Shown here: piece by piece, positions 7,927 through 17,330 of the stretch | Layout: each line of letters begins with the position of its first letter | Numbering within the stretch: position 1 is the first letter of the stretch | Source of the DNA: Acidobacteriaceae bacterium | GTDB lineage: Bacteria; Acidobacteriota; Terriglobia; Terriglobales; Acidobacteriaceae | Assembly (NCBI GenBank): GCA_030038435.1 | Contig: JASHOY010000213.1 | Location: 1 to 52,651 of the forward strand | Length of the DNA: 52,651 nt | Direction: 5' to 3' | Notes under the pieces: generated by a model | Databases searched by the model: none | What the model was told of the DNA's origin: nothing | What the model saw: the letters and a program-made list of their open reading frames with translations, nothing else | Position numbers and translations under genes: made by a program

Positions 7927-8991
7927 ATGATTCCGTTTTTCGGAAACCGGCGCACCCTCCGCAGCGACATCGTGTTCGCGTTTGCTCTGGCTGTCGCCGC
8001 ATACATTGCGTGGCAGGCGCGCGATGTGCTGGTGCTGTTATATGTGAGCGCGCTGCTCGCCGTGGTTCTGGCGCCGGCAGTTCGCGCCACGGAACGCGTG
8101 CGCGTGGGGCGCTGGCAACCGCTGAAAGGGTCGAAGGCAATTTTCTTCCTGCTGCTGGCGCTCGCCGGAGCCATCGCAGCCTATCTGGCTCTGGCCTTAC
8201 CGCCGGTCCTGCGCGACCTGCAAGACCTCAGCAACTCCATTCCTACGCGCGCGCCGGAGCTGTTGGCTCGGATCAAGCGCCTGCCCTTCGCGAATCATCT
8301 GAACATGAACCAGCTCAGCTCGGAGATGCAAAGTTTCGCCAGCCACGCGGCGGCGACCGTGCTGCTGTCTTTCAAGAGCTGGGCCGCAAAACTGGTCGAC
8401 ATCGCGATGGGCGTAATTCTTACCGTCTACTTCATCCTTGAAGGCGACCAAGCCTATGCCTGGTTTCTGTCATTTTTCCCGCCGGAGAGCCGCGCGCGTC
8501 TCGATGGGGTGTTGCAGCGGGCTGAGACAAGGATGGGGGGATGGCTGCTGGGCCAGGGCAGCCTCATGCTGATCCTGGGACTCTGCAGCACGATTGTTTA
8601 CGCGGCGATACATCTTCGCTACGCCTATGCGCTGGGTGTTTTGACAGGATTGCTGAACGTGGTTCCGGTGTTGGGGTCGGCGATCTCCATTGCGCTAGCG
8701 TTGCTGGTTGCAGCATTCGATTCGTGGGGCAAGGTGCTGGGTGTGGCGATCTTTTACGTCGTCTACATTCAGGTCGAGAATTCCTACCTTACGCCGCGCA
8801 TCATGCAGAGCCGCGTCCACCTGCCGGGAATCGCGGTGATCGTATCACTGTTGCTGGGCTTTTCGCTGGCCGGAGTCATCGGGGCGATGGTTTCCGTCCC
8901 CACCGCCGTGCTGGTGACATTGCTGCTGGAAGAATACCTGGTACAGAAGGATATCCTCGAGCAGAAAGAAGTCAGCGAGTCTGATCAATGA
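7927..8991 (+). CDS. AI-2E family (PerM/TqsA-type) membrane transporter
   Basis: 354 residues with about eight membrane helices in the family layout: two N-terminal helices, a long amphipathic middle section (residues about 90-150), then a hydrophobic C-terminal cluster containing the conserved GLLNVVPVLGSAIS and PGIAVIVSLLLGFSLAGVIGAMVSVP motifs. Members are proposed to export autoinducer-2 or act as ion/proton antiporters; the substrate here is unknown. The last 7 bases overlap head-on with the end of the peptidase gene on the other strand. Confidence 0.9.
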   Translation: MIPFFGNRRTLRSDIVFAFALAVAAYIAWQARDVLVLLYVSALLAVVLAPAVRATERVRVGRWQPLKGSKAIFFLLLALAGAIAAYLALALPPVLRDLQDLSNSIPTRAPELLARIKRLPFANHLNMNQLSSEMQSFASHAAATVLLSFKSWAAKLVDIAMGVILTVYFILEGDQAYAWFLSFFPPESRARLDGVLQRAETRMGGWLLGQGSLMLILGLCSTIVYAAIHLRYAYALGVLTGLLNVVPVLGSAISIALALLVAAFDSWGKVLGVAIFYVVYIQVENSYLTPRIMQSRVHLPGIAVIVSLLLGFSLAGVIGAMVSVPTAVLVTLLLEEYLVQKDILEQKEVSESDQ

Positions 8992-10706
8992 AGCCAGCCG
9001 GCGCTGGGGTGTAGCGCGGCGGAGCTGCGCATTTCTGCATCCACGGCGGCTTTCATGACGCCGCAGCTCGCGAAAAAGCGGACGAAGCTTGCGGACAGCG
9101 GCTGAGCAGGCTGCTGCAAGCTCGCGGGCAATCCGGACGGCCTGACAAATCGCAAGACCAGCGGTGTGGCCTCGGCCGTCTGCATGGCCCCGCCGCCCTG
9201 TGCGTCAAGCATCAAGCTGGTCAACTGACGCCCCATGGTCAACGGGAAGCTTTCGGCGACGAAAACGAGATTGCCGCGCCGGGTAATGATCACCGGACCT
9301 TCGTCGGTGGTGAAATCCTGCTCCACCGATCCATCCTCGGCGGACGCAGAACTCTGGTCAGCCGTGTCCGGTGCAACAGACGAGTACTTGCGGCCCAGAT
9401 TATTGGCGTAGAGCTGGGCGAATTCAGTGGCGGAGGCGCCATTGCGCCAGACAGAAAGATAGAAGATGGCCAGAGATCTGGTACTGTCCTGCTGGGCAGC
9501 GGTCCTGGCGCTGCGAAGCTGGCCGGCCCAGTAAAGTCCTCCGTCCCAGGCGGAGGTGAGATCGCGCGAGGACTGGTCGCCGCCAAAAAGCTGGGTCATG
9601 ATCTTGACGTCCAGTTGCCCCACCTGGCCGATGTCATACGGCCGGTAAAGCTTATCCACAATGGGATGAAAATCAGGCAAAAGAGGGATGGGCGGAATAA
9701 GCTTCCGCTCGTAATCGCGGGGATTGAGGATCTCCCAGGTGGATGTTGGCGGACGGTCGAGCGCGCCGGCAAAGGCAGCGGCTTGGCCCTGGTCCATCCA
9801 CACGTCCTGCTCGAAGCTCAGACCGTTGCGGTAGGGAAAGAGCATTGACTCGGAAATCAGCAGGGGAGCGCGTGCCATGACTGGAGAGTCAGCCGACGCA
9901 TTCATGTGCTGCTGGATGAAGTCGAGGACCTCGGGGTCCTTGATGAGACTCTTGCCCAGCGGTTTGAGCATATAATCCATCATTACGGCAGTGGCCTGCC
10001 CTTCGGAGACGGCGTCGCGCGCCGCATCCATTTCGTCTTTGGCGAGGTTCACCTGGTCGCCGGCCATGGTGGTTGAGACATCGTCGGGAGTCTGGTTATC
10101 CCATTTCTCCAGGTCCGAGTGCTGGTCCTGGAGGGCGTGAGTCAACTCGTGCGCCAGCACCGGCTTCTGCTCGTCAGGCTGTACCCAGTTGAGCAGGTTG
10201 ATGGTCTTGGTCTTGGAATCATAATAGGCCTCGATCTGTTCTTTGAGCAGAGCCAGAAGAAAAGGTTTGAGCTCGAAGTCGCGGTCCAGCAAGCCGAATT
10301 TCTTGAGCACGATTTCGTCGCGCTCCATGCGCTTGGATTCTTTATCGTCATTGAATCTTTTCAGTAGATAGGCTTCGACGGCTACACGCGTGGTGAGCTG
10401 GCGCTTGACGGGGCTCTTGATGGGCAGCCCGGAATCGTCGGAGGCGAATTTCATGATCTCATCGACGGAGGCGAAAAGCTGGCGCGCCTGCTCAGGCGTG
10501 ATCTGCGTCGTCGACTCGCCACTTTGTGGCTGCTGAGCGCTTTTTGAGGGTGCGGGCGGGGAGACGCGCTGCGCGCGCGGGGCGGGCGCTTGCGCCCCCG
10601 GTTGTGGCTGCTGCGCGCCTGCCGCCGAAGCCAGCGCGAGGCAGAGAACGCCACCGAGCGATGGTCGAAAGCCGGGCCAAGCCTTGTAAGTTGATTTACT
10701 TCTCAT
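8985..10706 (-). CDS. Secreted HExxH zinc metallopeptidase-like protein
   Basis: 573 residues with a signal peptide (hydrophobic stretch LGGVLCLALASAAGAQ) followed by a Pro/Gln/Ala-rich linker to about residue 70. HELTH at about 186-190 is a zincin motif, and an EGQA segment about 45 residues later (Glu about 235) is placed as the third zinc ligand of a gluzincin. The rest is not recognisable as a named peptidase family, so the substrate is unknown; it should act in the periplasm or outside. AAAGGAG six bases before the ATG at 10706 decides this start over longer frames. The 3' end overlaps the AI-2E-type permease gene by 7 bases, leaving no space for an intergenic terminator. Confidence 0.8.
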   Translation of the reverse strand: MRSKSTYKAWPGFRPSLGGVLCLALASAAGAQQPQPGAQAPAPRAQRVSPPAPSKSAQQPQSGESTTQITPEQARQLFASVDEIMKFASDDSGLPIKSPVKRQLTTRVAVEAYLLKRFNDDKESKRMERDEIVLKKFGLLDRDFELKPFLLALLKEQIEAYYDSKTKTINLLNWVQPDEQKPVLAHELTHALQDQHSDLEKWDNQTPDDVSTTMAGDQVNLAKDEMDAARDAVSEGQATAVMMDYMLKPLGKSLIKDPEVLDFIQQHMNASADSPVMARAPLLISESMLFPYRNGLSFEQDVWMDQGQAAAFAGALDRPPTSTWEILNPRDYERKLIPPIPLLPDFHPIVDKLYRPYDIGQVGQLDVKIMTQLFGGDQSSRDLTSAWDGGLYWAGQLRSARTAAQQDSTRSLAIFYLSVWRNGASATEFAQLYANNLGRKYSSVAPDTADQSSASAEDGSVEQDFTTDEGPVIITRRGNLVFVAESFPLTMGRQLTSLMLDAQGGGAMQTAEATPLVLRFVRPSGLPASLQQPAQPLSASFVRFFASCGVMKAAVDAEMRSSAALHPSAGWLH

Positions 10707-10882
10707 CGGCACTCCTTTAATTCGCGCCATGTTGCCGGTTGGTGCTCCTTTTCCGGGCTGGCCATTTCGCATTCCAGCTTCCCTCCCGGCGATTCTCCGT
10801 TGCCTTGAAGGCTATAATCAGGATGCGGCCCGGCGCCAGGTTGGTCGGTATAAGCTGCGCCGGACGGTGGAGAGATCCCCCA

Positions 10883-12100
10883 ATGGCGGACACAGGCAAT
10901 ACTTTAACCATACAGCCCACGGCGCTGGTTTCACTTCTCGAATCCACTCATATTCCTCACCAGCTTGTCGCCTACCGCGGAGCCTTGACGCCACGGCAGC
11001 TGGATGCGTCGGAGTCTGAAATCGCGGCGCTTGCCAGGGGCGCAGCGGTTCATGATCTGGGTTGGATGCAGCGGGTGGCAGTGCGCGGCCAGCATCGTTT
11101 TCGCTGGCTCAGCGGGATGGTTTCAAATACGGTAAACGATTTATTCCCTAACGGCGGAGCCTGGAACTTTGTATTGAATGCCCAGGGCCGGATTCAGGGC
11201 GATCTGACGGTGTGGCGCGAGGGCGAGGAGACCTCGCCAGTGCGCCGAGCTTCCGAAGTGCTGCGCCCAGTGAGCGCTGACCGGTCGCGCGGCACACCTT
11301 TCGCAGGCGAATCAGCGCTGGAACTCGAAATCTCGACGGATCAACGCGAAAAGCTGCTCGCACATCTCAATCGCTACATCATCATGGATGACGTGGAGCT
11401 GGTTCCATTGGGCGAAGAGCAGGGAACCGAAGGCGAATCGCAGACCGCGGTGGGGCTGACGGGCCCGCTTGCCGACCAGGTGCTGGAGCGCGTGGGCCTG
11501 CCGGTGTTCGCCCAGCCGATGACCGGCAAGAGCGTGGAATGGAACGGATGGCAGCTGAGAATTCTGCGCAATTATGGCCTTCTGGCATCCCATTATGAGT
11601 TCTTCTTACCGGCGGCAGGGCTGGGAAAGCTCTGGTCATGTCTGCGGGCCGCGGGGGCTGCACCGGTGGGGTGCGCTGCGCTGGAGTCGTTCCGCATCGC
11701 CGAAGCCATCCCCCTCTGTGGGGTCGATATCGTGGAACGCGACTTGCCGCAGGAGACCTCGCAACTGCGAGCCCTGCATTTCAACAAAGGCTGTTACCTG
11801 GGACAGGAGATCGTGGAGCGCATCCGGGCGCGCGGCAATGTCCACCGCCATTTGCGGCCCATGGAGCTCACCGGCCCGGTTCCACCGTCAGGCACAGAAT
11901 TGACTGAAAACGGGAGCGCGATAGGCCAGGTCACCAGCGCGGCGGAATTGAAGCTGACGAGCGGCACGCGAGTGTTTGCTCTGGGCATGGTCCGCGCCGA
12001 AGCTGAAGAACGCGGGGCTGATTTCTACTACTCGGCGGGTGACATTACGGGAACAGCGCGGATGCTCACGGAGCCGCCGACACTTGAATGGAATTCATAG
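10883..12100 (+). CDS. ygfZ: YgfZ/CAF17-type folate-binding Fe-S assembly factor
   Basis: 405 residues of the GcvT-like aminomethyltransferase fold. The diagnostic KGCYLGQE motif of YgfZ/COG0354 is present around residue 302, with the Cys needed for function. YgfZ uses tetrahydrofolate and helps maturation or repair of certain [4Fe-4S] proteins such as the tRNA thiolase MiaB. The start at 10883 is chosen because GGAGAG precedes it and the protein then has normal family length; the frame is open 144 bases further upstream. A stretch at about 110-150 (EEGEETSPVRRAS-like, charged and low in similarity) looks like an insertion. First gene of a forward cluster leading to DUF1844. Confidence 0.9.
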   Translation: MADTGNTLTIQPTALVSLLESTHIPHQLVAYRGALTPRQLDASESEIAALARGAAVHDLGWMQRVAVRGQHRFRWLSGMVSNTVNDLFPNGGAWNFVLNAQGRIQGDLTVWREGEETSPVRRASEVLRPVSADRSRGTPFAGESALELEISTDQREKLLAHLNRYIIMDDVELVPLGEEQGTEGESQTAVGLTGPLADQVLERVGLPVFAQPMTGKSVEWNGWQLRILRNYGLLASHYEFFLPAAGLGKLWSCLRAAGAAPVGCAALESFRIAEAIPLCGVDIVERDLPQETSQLRALHFNKGCYLGQEIVERIRARGNVHRHLRPMELTGPVPPSGTELTENGSAIGQVTSAAELKLTSGTRVFALGMVRAEAEERGADFYYSAGDITGTARMLTEPPTLEWNS

Positions 12101-12115
12101 GAAAACTGGAAAAGT

Positions 12116-12727
12116 ATGAGCGACAATCCGAAATTCGAGGTAATTGACCGCAGGAAGTTCAAAGCGGAAGAAGAGCGCGAGAACCGGGAAGAGGAGCGCG
12201 AAGTGGAAGCACAGAAGGCTTCCCCTGAGCTGGCCGCGGGACCGCGATTGGTGGTGAACGCGGACCATAAAGAATCCGCAATAGAGGTGGAAGCCGCGGA
12301 GGAAGCCGCGGAGGAACCCGTGGAGGAACTCCCGCTGACGCCCAGTGCCGAGGAGAGCCACCAGCAGAAGGCGGCCTATGACGCTTCGGCGCAGCGGATG
12401 GAAGACCTGATCCGGGCGCAAAATCCCGCCGCGGGAGCGCAACCACCGGTGACCTTCGAACACCTGGTTCAGCAACTCTATGTGACCGCGATGCTGCAGA
12501 TGGGCGCGGGAGTGCAGGAAGGCGAACCCGCCCGTGTAGACATTGTGGGAGCGCGCGCGAGCATCGACATGCTGGGAATTCTGGCCGAAAAGACCAAGGG
12601 CAATCTGAGCGCGCAGGAGGAGGGAAGCCTGCAAGCGGTTCTCTACGATGCGCGCATGGCGTTTTTGGAATTGAGCAAGATGATCAGCCTACAGGGAGTC
12701 CATCCGCCGCCCGTGCCAAAAAGGTAA
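12116..12727 (+). CDS. DUF1844 domain protein
   Basis: 203 residues. The N-terminal 100 are acidic and disordered-looking, with repeats of Glu and Ala (EAAEEAAEEPVEELP). The C-terminal half is a clear DUF1844 domain: VTFEHLVQQLYVTAMLQMG, IDMLGILAEKTKGNLSAQEE and VLYDARMAFLEL. DUF1844 proteins are small, helical and of unknown function, found in Acidobacteriota, Planctomycetes and Deltaproteobacteria. It starts 15 bases after ygfZ, indicating cotranscription. A 6-bp CGCGGG/CCCGCG hairpin lies 90 bases downstream. Confidence 0.88.
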   Translation: MSDNPKFEVIDRRKFKAEEERENREEEREVEAQKASPELAAGPRLVVNADHKESAIEVEAAEEAAEEPVEELPLTPSAEESHQQKAAYDASAQRMEDLIRAQNPAAGAQPPVTFEHLVQQLYVTAMLQMGAGVQEGEPARVDIVGARASIDMLGILAEKTKGNLSAQEEGSLQAVLYDARMAFLELSKMISLQGVHPPPVPKR

Positions 12728-12813
12728 GCGACAGGCATCAGAGAGCAGGAAAAAACGGCGCAATCCTGACCAGGGTACGCAAACCAATGATCCCACTTTT
12801 GCAAATGACAAGC

Positions 12814-12829
12814 CGCGGGTTCACCCGCG
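12814..12829. terminator. Tight CGCGGG-TTCA-CCCGCG hairpin
   Basis: A perfect 6-bp GC stem with a 4-base loop lies in the 158-base gap between the DUF1844 gene and the MBL hydrolase gene. No U tract follows, so intrinsic termination is only possible, not shown. Confidence 0.35.
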
Positions 12830-12885
12830 AATGACCAGGAACGATCGAATCTTCCTGCACCCTGACCCCGTATTCTAGGAGCCGA

Positions 12886-13683
12886 TTGGACGGTTCATTG
12901 ACATTTTTGGGCACGGGAACTTCGATGGGAGTCCCCACCGTCGGCTGCGCTTGTGCAGTCTGCACCTCGACGGACCCGCGCAACCATCGGCTGCGGCCTT
13001 CGGTGATGGTGCAGTGGAAAGACGCCGGCGGACGGGCGCGCACAATCGTCATCGACACCGGGCCGGATTTTAGGGAACAGGCTCTGCGCGCGGGGCTGAC
13101 CCGGCTGGACGCGGTATTTTATACTCACGCCCACGCCGATCACATCTTCGGGATGGACGATCTTCGGCCTCTCAGCTTCGCGGTGCAGCGAGAGGATGGT
13201 GAAGCGATTCCACTCTATGCTGCGCCGGAAACGGCCGAAGTCCTGGAGAGAGTCTATGGGTACACTTTTTCCCCGCACGCTACCTATCCCACGCGCGCGC
13301 GAGTGCGGCTGGAAACATTGAGAGAACGGACCGTCATCCACGGGGTGGAATTTTTGCGCGTGCCGGTAAAGCACGGGACGCTGGAGATCGCCGGGTTCCG
13401 CTTCGGGAACGCGGCATATTTCACTGACGTGAGTGAGATTCCCGAGTCGAGCTTCGCAATGCTGAAGGAGCTGGACGTGCTCGTGCTTTCCGCCCTGCGG
13501 CATAAGCCGCACCCGAGTCATGCCACCCTGGAACAAGCGGTGGGTTGGGCAAAGCGGGTGGGCGCGCGGCAGACGTGGCTGACGCACATTGCGCATGATC
13601 TGGGGCACGAGGAGACCAATCGCATCTTGCCGGAAAACATTCGACTGGCTTACGACGGGTTGAGCGTGCCCGTGCGGCTATGA
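12886..13683 (+). CDS. Metallo-beta-lactamase-fold hydrolase (PhnP-like)
   Basis: 265 residues. The N-terminal LTFLGTGTSMGVPTVGC with a second CAVC cysteine pair and the zinc motif THAHADHIFGMDDLRPL identify the PhnP/YcbJ-like branch of MBL-fold phosphodiesterases. Later metal ligands are the VKHG histidine, the FTDVSEIP aspartate and THIAHD near the end. Possible substrates are cyclic phosphodiesters; the actual one is unknown. The likely start is TTG at 12886 with AGGAG four bases upstream; no ATG alternative exists at this end. Its stop overlaps the start of ribF by 4 bases (ATGA), a sign of translational coupling. Confidence 0.88.
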   Translation: MDGSLTFLGTGTSMGVPTVGCACAVCTSTDPRNHRLRPSVMVQWKDAGGRARTIVIDTGPDFREQALRAGLTRLDAVFYTHAHADHIFGMDDLRPLSFAVQREDGEAIPLYAAPETAEVLERVYGYTFSPHATYPTRARVRLETLRERTVIHGVEFLRVPVKHGTLEIAGFRFGNAAYFTDVSEIPESSFAMLKELDVLVLSALRHKPHPSHATLEQAVGWAKRVGARQTWLTHIAHDLGHEETNRILPENIRLAYDGLSVPVRL

Positions 13684-14654
13684 ACGGCGCAAACGGGGAC
13701 TCCGCGCCCGCGGAAAAGACTGCGGTGGTGTTTCATGGCGTGGAGGAAGTTCCCCTGGATTTTGGGCCGGTGGCGGCCGCGATCGGGAACTTCGACGGAG
13801 TGCATCTGGGACACCGGGAGATTCTGGGCGGCGCAGCGGATGAAGCCAAGCGGCTTGGAACGCGGTCACTGGCGATCACTTTCGATCCACATCCCGAGCA
13901 CGTATTGCGGCCGGCGAACGCACCGCAGCTGATTACGCCGACAACGGAGCGGCTCCGGCTGCTGGCCGCCACCGGGGTGGACGCGGTGCTTGTCCTGCGC
14001 TTCGATGAAGCGCTGGCGGCGGTTCCGGCGCATGAATTTGTGCGCAGCATCCTGGTGGACACACTGCAGGTGCGCAGCGTGCATGAAGGCCGCAGTTTCC
14101 GCTTTGGGCATGGCGCACGGGCCGGCGTGGAGGAGTTGACGGCATTCGGCGAATCATTCGGATTTTCCGTTCGCGTGCATAATGCGGTGCGCGTGCATGG
14201 GATGGAAGTATCGAGTTCGGCCGTCCGCGCACTGGTGGCGGCCGGCGACGTGCGGCGGGCGAGATGGATGCTGGGACGGCCGTTCGGCGTGCGCTCGACG
14301 CCGGCCAGAGGGCGCGGTATTGGTACGCGACTCCTGGTGCCCACCGTCAACCTCGCGCCTTACCGCGGATTACTGCCGGACTTCGGCGTGTATGTCACGC
14401 GACTGTCGGTAGATGGCCGTACCTTTCGCGCGGTGACCAATGTGGGGAACCGGCCGACATTCGGCGAAGCGTCTTTCGCTGTCGAATCGCACATCCTGGA
14501 CTTTGAGCCGGTGAATCTGGATGAGCAGACAGAGCTGGAACTCGAGTTTCTGCGGCGGCTGCGCGGAGAGCTCACCTGGCCCTCGGCGGAAGCCCTGAAG
14601 GCGCAGATTAAAGCCGATGTGGCTCAGGCGAGACGCTATTTCAGGCTGAAATGA
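13680..14654 (+). CDS. ribF: Bifunctional riboflavin kinase/FAD synthetase (RibF)
   Basis: 324 residues. The N-terminal FAD synthetase half has the nucleotidyltransferase loop GNFDGVHLGHREIL (about residues 36-49) and a later VSSSAVRALVAAGDV segment that corresponds to the ISSTxIR motif. The C-terminal riboflavin kinase half shows RGRGIGTRLLVPTVNL, in which the usual PTAN is PTVN with the Thr and Asn ligands kept, then DFGVYVT and NVGNRPTFG. It converts riboflavin to FMN and then FAD in the cytoplasm. The ATGA overlap with the MBL hydrolase gene gives translational coupling. No FMN riboswitch is evident upstream. Confidence 0.95.
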   Translation: MNGANGDSAPAEKTAVVFHGVEEVPLDFGPVAAAIGNFDGVHLGHREILGGAADEAKRLGTRSLAITFDPHPEHVLRPANAPQLITPTTERLRLLAATGVDAVLVLRFDEALAAVPAHEFVRSILVDTLQVRSVHEGRSFRFGHGARAGVEELTAFGESFGFSVRVHNAVRVHGMEVSSSAVRALVAAGDVRRARWMLGRPFGVRSTPARGRGIGTRLLVPTVNLAPYRGLLPDFGVYVTRLSVDGRTFRAVTNVGNRPTFGEASFAVESHILDFEPVNLDEQTELELEFLRRLRGELTWPSAEALKAQIKADVAQARRYFRLK

Positions 14655-14699
14655 TTCCGGTAAAGGACGGGAGCCGGAGGTCTGCGAACACGCTTCGCG

Positions 14700-15425
14700 T
14701 TACTGGGTTGTGATTTGCGTGCTCTTATTGGTCTTGAATGTAAATCTGGACGCTGGGATCGGGTGATTGAGCTCGATCCGCGAGTAGTTCACAGTCCTCG
14801 ACATCCCCTGTCCTTCGTCGGCGTATTGCTTGAGACTCACATCGCGCGTCGGATCGATCCAGATCATGATCTTGGGAAGCAGGCGCAGGACCTTGGGGTC
14901 CTTGGCAATAAGCTGGAGCTTGACCGTCTGGACTCCGTCTATCTTTTCCTGGCCCAGGTAAGTAATGTTGAATCGGTCGGCCATGTCCTGGCCTGTAGCG
15001 CCAAAGCCAATCATCAAATAAGGCGCATATTGTGCGGCATTCCGCGATTGAGTAACCTGGTTGGTGTTCTCCTGGTAAATCTGGAACATTCCCTTTGAGT
15101 AAGTCACGATCTCATGGAATGGCTGACCGTCCTGCGTAGTGATGCGGAGCGCGGTCTGCGCCTGGCCGCTCTCTTGTTTGAAATATACGGAGCCGATTTG
15201 AACGTCGGTGTCGGGAACCGGAACGGTTTGCACAATCTGGATTTTGACGTCGGCAGACGCGGTGTGAAAGTTCTTTGCCGACGCATCCAGTTGCTGGAGC
15301 ACCTGCTGTAGATTCCCGGCTGCGTCAGGCTTATCTGCCGCCAAGCCGCGTTGCCCTGACAGAAGCAGCAGGAACAGAACCGGTGCGGCGAAAACGAGTT
15401 TCCCTCTCAATTCCGTGAACCTCAT
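14700..15425 (-). CDS. LolA-like outer-membrane lipoprotein carrier protein
   Basis: 241 residues with a clear signal peptide (LVFAAPVLFLLLLSGQRGLAA). After it come a helical start (NLQQVLQQLDASAKNFHTASADVKIQ) and a beta-rich domain with ITYLGQEKIDGVQTVKLQLI and IWIDPTRDVSLKQY, a pattern common to LolA/LolB-like lipoprotein-binding folds (DUF4292/outer-membrane lipoprotein-sorting types). It presumably acts in the periplasm. Third gene of a likely reverse operon after serS and a small membrane protein, 50 bases behind the latter. Confidence 0.7.
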   Translation of the reverse strand: MRFTELRGKLVFAAPVLFLLLLSGQRGLAADKPDAAGNLQQVLQQLDASAKNFHTASADVKIQIVQTVPVPDTDVQIGSVYFKQESGQAQTALRITTQDGQPFHEIVTYSKGMFQIYQENTNQVTQSRNAAQYAPYLMIGFGATGQDMADRFNITYLGQEKIDGVQTVKLQLIAKDPKVLRLLPKIMIWIDPTRDVSLKQYADEGQGMSRTVNYSRIELNHPIPASRFTFKTNKSTQITTQ

Positions 15426-15475
15426 TCTTGTATCAGATGCATCTGCGCCGCCGTAGACGCGGCTTTTGCCCGGGA

Positions 15476-15895
15476 TTAGCGGTGGACCCAGATCTTCCAG
15501 GCGAGATGCCCATGCGAATCGGTGACGGTTTTCCAGCGCTCGACGAAGACCGCGTCACCGGTAACGGGTTCAACGGCGTTGCGCAGAGCCAGCTTGACTT
15601 GGCGGGTGGATGCGCCGGCAGGAACATGGACTTCGGCAGCGGACACGGTGAGGATCATGCCGTGGCTGTCGTTGCCGATGACCTCGATGGGATATTGCGG
15701 GCCGCCGGGGCTCGAAGGTTTGGCGCCGAAACTCCAGAAGCGGGGAGTAATGAAGATGAAAAGAAGAATCAGCGTCACCATGATGTCGTAATGCAGGGAA
15801 CCGCGCGGATAGGTCCAATAGAAATAGCTTCTGAGTACCTGACCTGCGCTGCGCCCCGGCTGCTGAATCGTTCCGCTGGTGCTGGTAGCTTCCAT
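15476..15895 (-). CDS. Small bitopic membrane protein of unknown function
   Basis: 139 residues. A 35-residue N-terminal part with YFYWTYPRGSLHYD precedes one strong transmembrane helix (IMVTLILLFIFITPRFW, about 38-55). The rest is predicted soluble with beta character. The family is not recognised. The ATG overlaps the serS stop by one base (the pattern TAATG), which suggests translational coupling to seryl-tRNA synthetase, and the LolA-like gene follows. This context suggests a conserved envelope role, but nothing stronger can be said. Confidence 0.7.
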   Translation of the reverse strand: MEATSTSGTIQQPGRSAGQVLRSYFYWTYPRGSLHYDIMVTLILLFIFITPRFWSFGAKPSSPGGPQYPIEVIGNDSHGMILTVSAAEVHVPAGASTRQVKLALRNAVEPVTGDAVFVERWKTVTDSHGHLAWKIWVHR

Positions 15896-17241
15896 TACTT
15901 CTCCCTGCTTATTGTATTGATGCCGCCCATGTAAGGGCGTAGCGCCTCGGGGATAGTGATTGTGCCATCGGGTTGCTGATAGTTTTCAACGATGGCGACC
16001 CAGGTGCGGCCGACGGCGAGGCCGCTGCCGTTGAGGGTGTGGACGAACTCGGGCTTGGCCTTGGCCCCCTGCGCCGCAGGACGATAGCGGATGTTGGCGC
16101 GGCGGGCCTGGAAGGCGTCGAAGTTGGAGCAGGAAGAGATTTCGCGGTAAAGTCCCTGGCCGGGAAGCCAGACTTCGAGGTCGTAGGTTTTGGCGGAAGA
16201 AAATCCGGTGTCACAGGTGCAGAGCAGCACCCGTCGGTAGGGCAGATTCAGGGCTTCGAGAATCTCTTCGGCGTCGCGGGTGAGCTGCTCGTGCTGCGCA
16301 TCGGAATCTTCCGGGCGCGTGAACTTGACCAGCTCCACTTTCTGGAACTGGTGTTGGCGGATGATGCCGCGGGTGTCTTTGCCGGCCGCCCCAGCTTCGG
16401 CGCGGAAACACGGCGTGTACGCAGTGAGCGAGATGGGCAGGAGGGCGCCGTCGAGGATTTCGTCGCGGTAAAGATTGGTAACCGGAACTTCGGCCGTAGG
16501 GATGAGCCAGTGGTCGCTGTCTTTGTACTCGCCACGCGCCGCGGCCCCGGCGTCGGCATCGGAGCAGCAAAACAGGTCGTCGGCAAACTTGGGGAGCTGC
16601 CCGGTGCCGAAGAGCGATTTGCTGTTTACGATGAAAGGCGGCAGCACCTCGGTGTAGCCGTGCTGGCGCGTGTGCATATCGAGGAAGAACGAGATGAGGG
16701 CGCGTTCGAGGCGCGCGCCTGCGCCCATGTAAACGGCAAACCGCGCACCACTGAGCTTGGCGGCGCGCTCCAGGTCGAGGATTCCGAGGGCTTCGCCCAG
16801 TTCCCAATGCGGCTTGGGTGTGAAGTCAAACGCCGGTGTTTCGCCCCACGTTTTTACCACCACGTTGTCGGACTCGGATGCGCCGCCCGGGACTTCGTCA
16901 CGAGTGAGGTTGGGCACGCGGGCCAGCGCCTGGCGGAGCTGCTCGTCGAGCGCGGCGGCGGTGCGGTCAAGTTCTTCGAGCTTTTCCTTGAGCGCACGGG
17001 TCTCTTCCATGAGGGCCGAGGCTTCTTCGGCGCCGTCGGGGCCGGCCTTGCGCAGCGTGCCGATTTGCTGGCTTAGCTCATTGCGGCGCGCCTTGGCCTG
17101 TTCGGCCATGGTGATGGCTTCGCGGCGGCTGCGGTCGAGCACGAGGAAGTCGCCGAGCAGAATGGCCGGATCGGCTCCGCGAGCGCGCAGTTTCTCTTCT
17201 ACCTGGGGCAGATTTGCCCGGACAAATCCCAAATCCAGCAT
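15895..17241 (-). CDS. serS: Seryl-tRNA synthetase
   Basis: 448 residues of class II aminoacyl-tRNA synthetase, charging tRNA-Ser (and tRNA-Sec where present). The N-terminal long coiled-coil arm (residues about 30-105) that grips the tRNA is present. The catalytic domain has motif 2 ([20 protein letters not shown]) and motif 3 (the [20 protein letters not shown] stretch). Between LPKFADDLF and [12 protein letters not shown] lies an insertion of about 15 residues (around 237-252) containing two adjacent Cys and small acidic residues; most SerS are shorter here. First gene of a three-gene reverse operon. Confidence 0.97.
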   Translation of the reverse strand: MLDLGFVRANLPQVEEKLRARGADPAILLGDFLVLDRSRREAITMAEQAKARRNELSQQIGTLRKAGPDGAEEASALMEETRALKEKLEELDRTAAALDEQLRQALARVPNLTRDEVPGGASESDNVVVKTWGETPAFDFTPKPHWELGEALGILDLERAAKLSGARFAVYMGAGARLERALISFFLDMHTRQHGYTEVLPPFIVNSKSLFGTGQLPKFADDLFCCSDADAGAAARGEYKDSDHWLIPTAEVPVTNLYRDEILDGALLPISLTAYTPCFRAEAGAAGKDTRGIIRQHQFQKVELVKFTRPEDSDAQHEQLTRDAEEILEALNLPYRRVLLCTCDTGFSSAKTYDLEVWLPGQGLYREISSCSNFDAFQARRANIRYRPAAQGAKAKPEFVHTLNGSGLAVGRTWVAIVENYQQPDGTITIPEALRPYMGGINTISREK

Positions 17242-17330
17242 GACTTACCAGTTTAAATGACCGGGGATGCGCCGGCTAAGACGGGCCCGAGCGCCGGTTC
17301 TGGTAGCATCCTGATTGGAGAAACTTGAGA

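Noticed and set aside
13500..13680. FMN riboswitch before ribF
   Set aside because: ribF starts inside the upstream gene's stop codon; no RFN element sequence is present.
15973..17076. Long forward open frame (367 codons) antisense to serS
   Set aside because: It lies entirely opposite a clear SerS coding region and has a Gly/Val/Glu-biased composition expected from the complement of a GC-rich gene. No domain or ribosome site.
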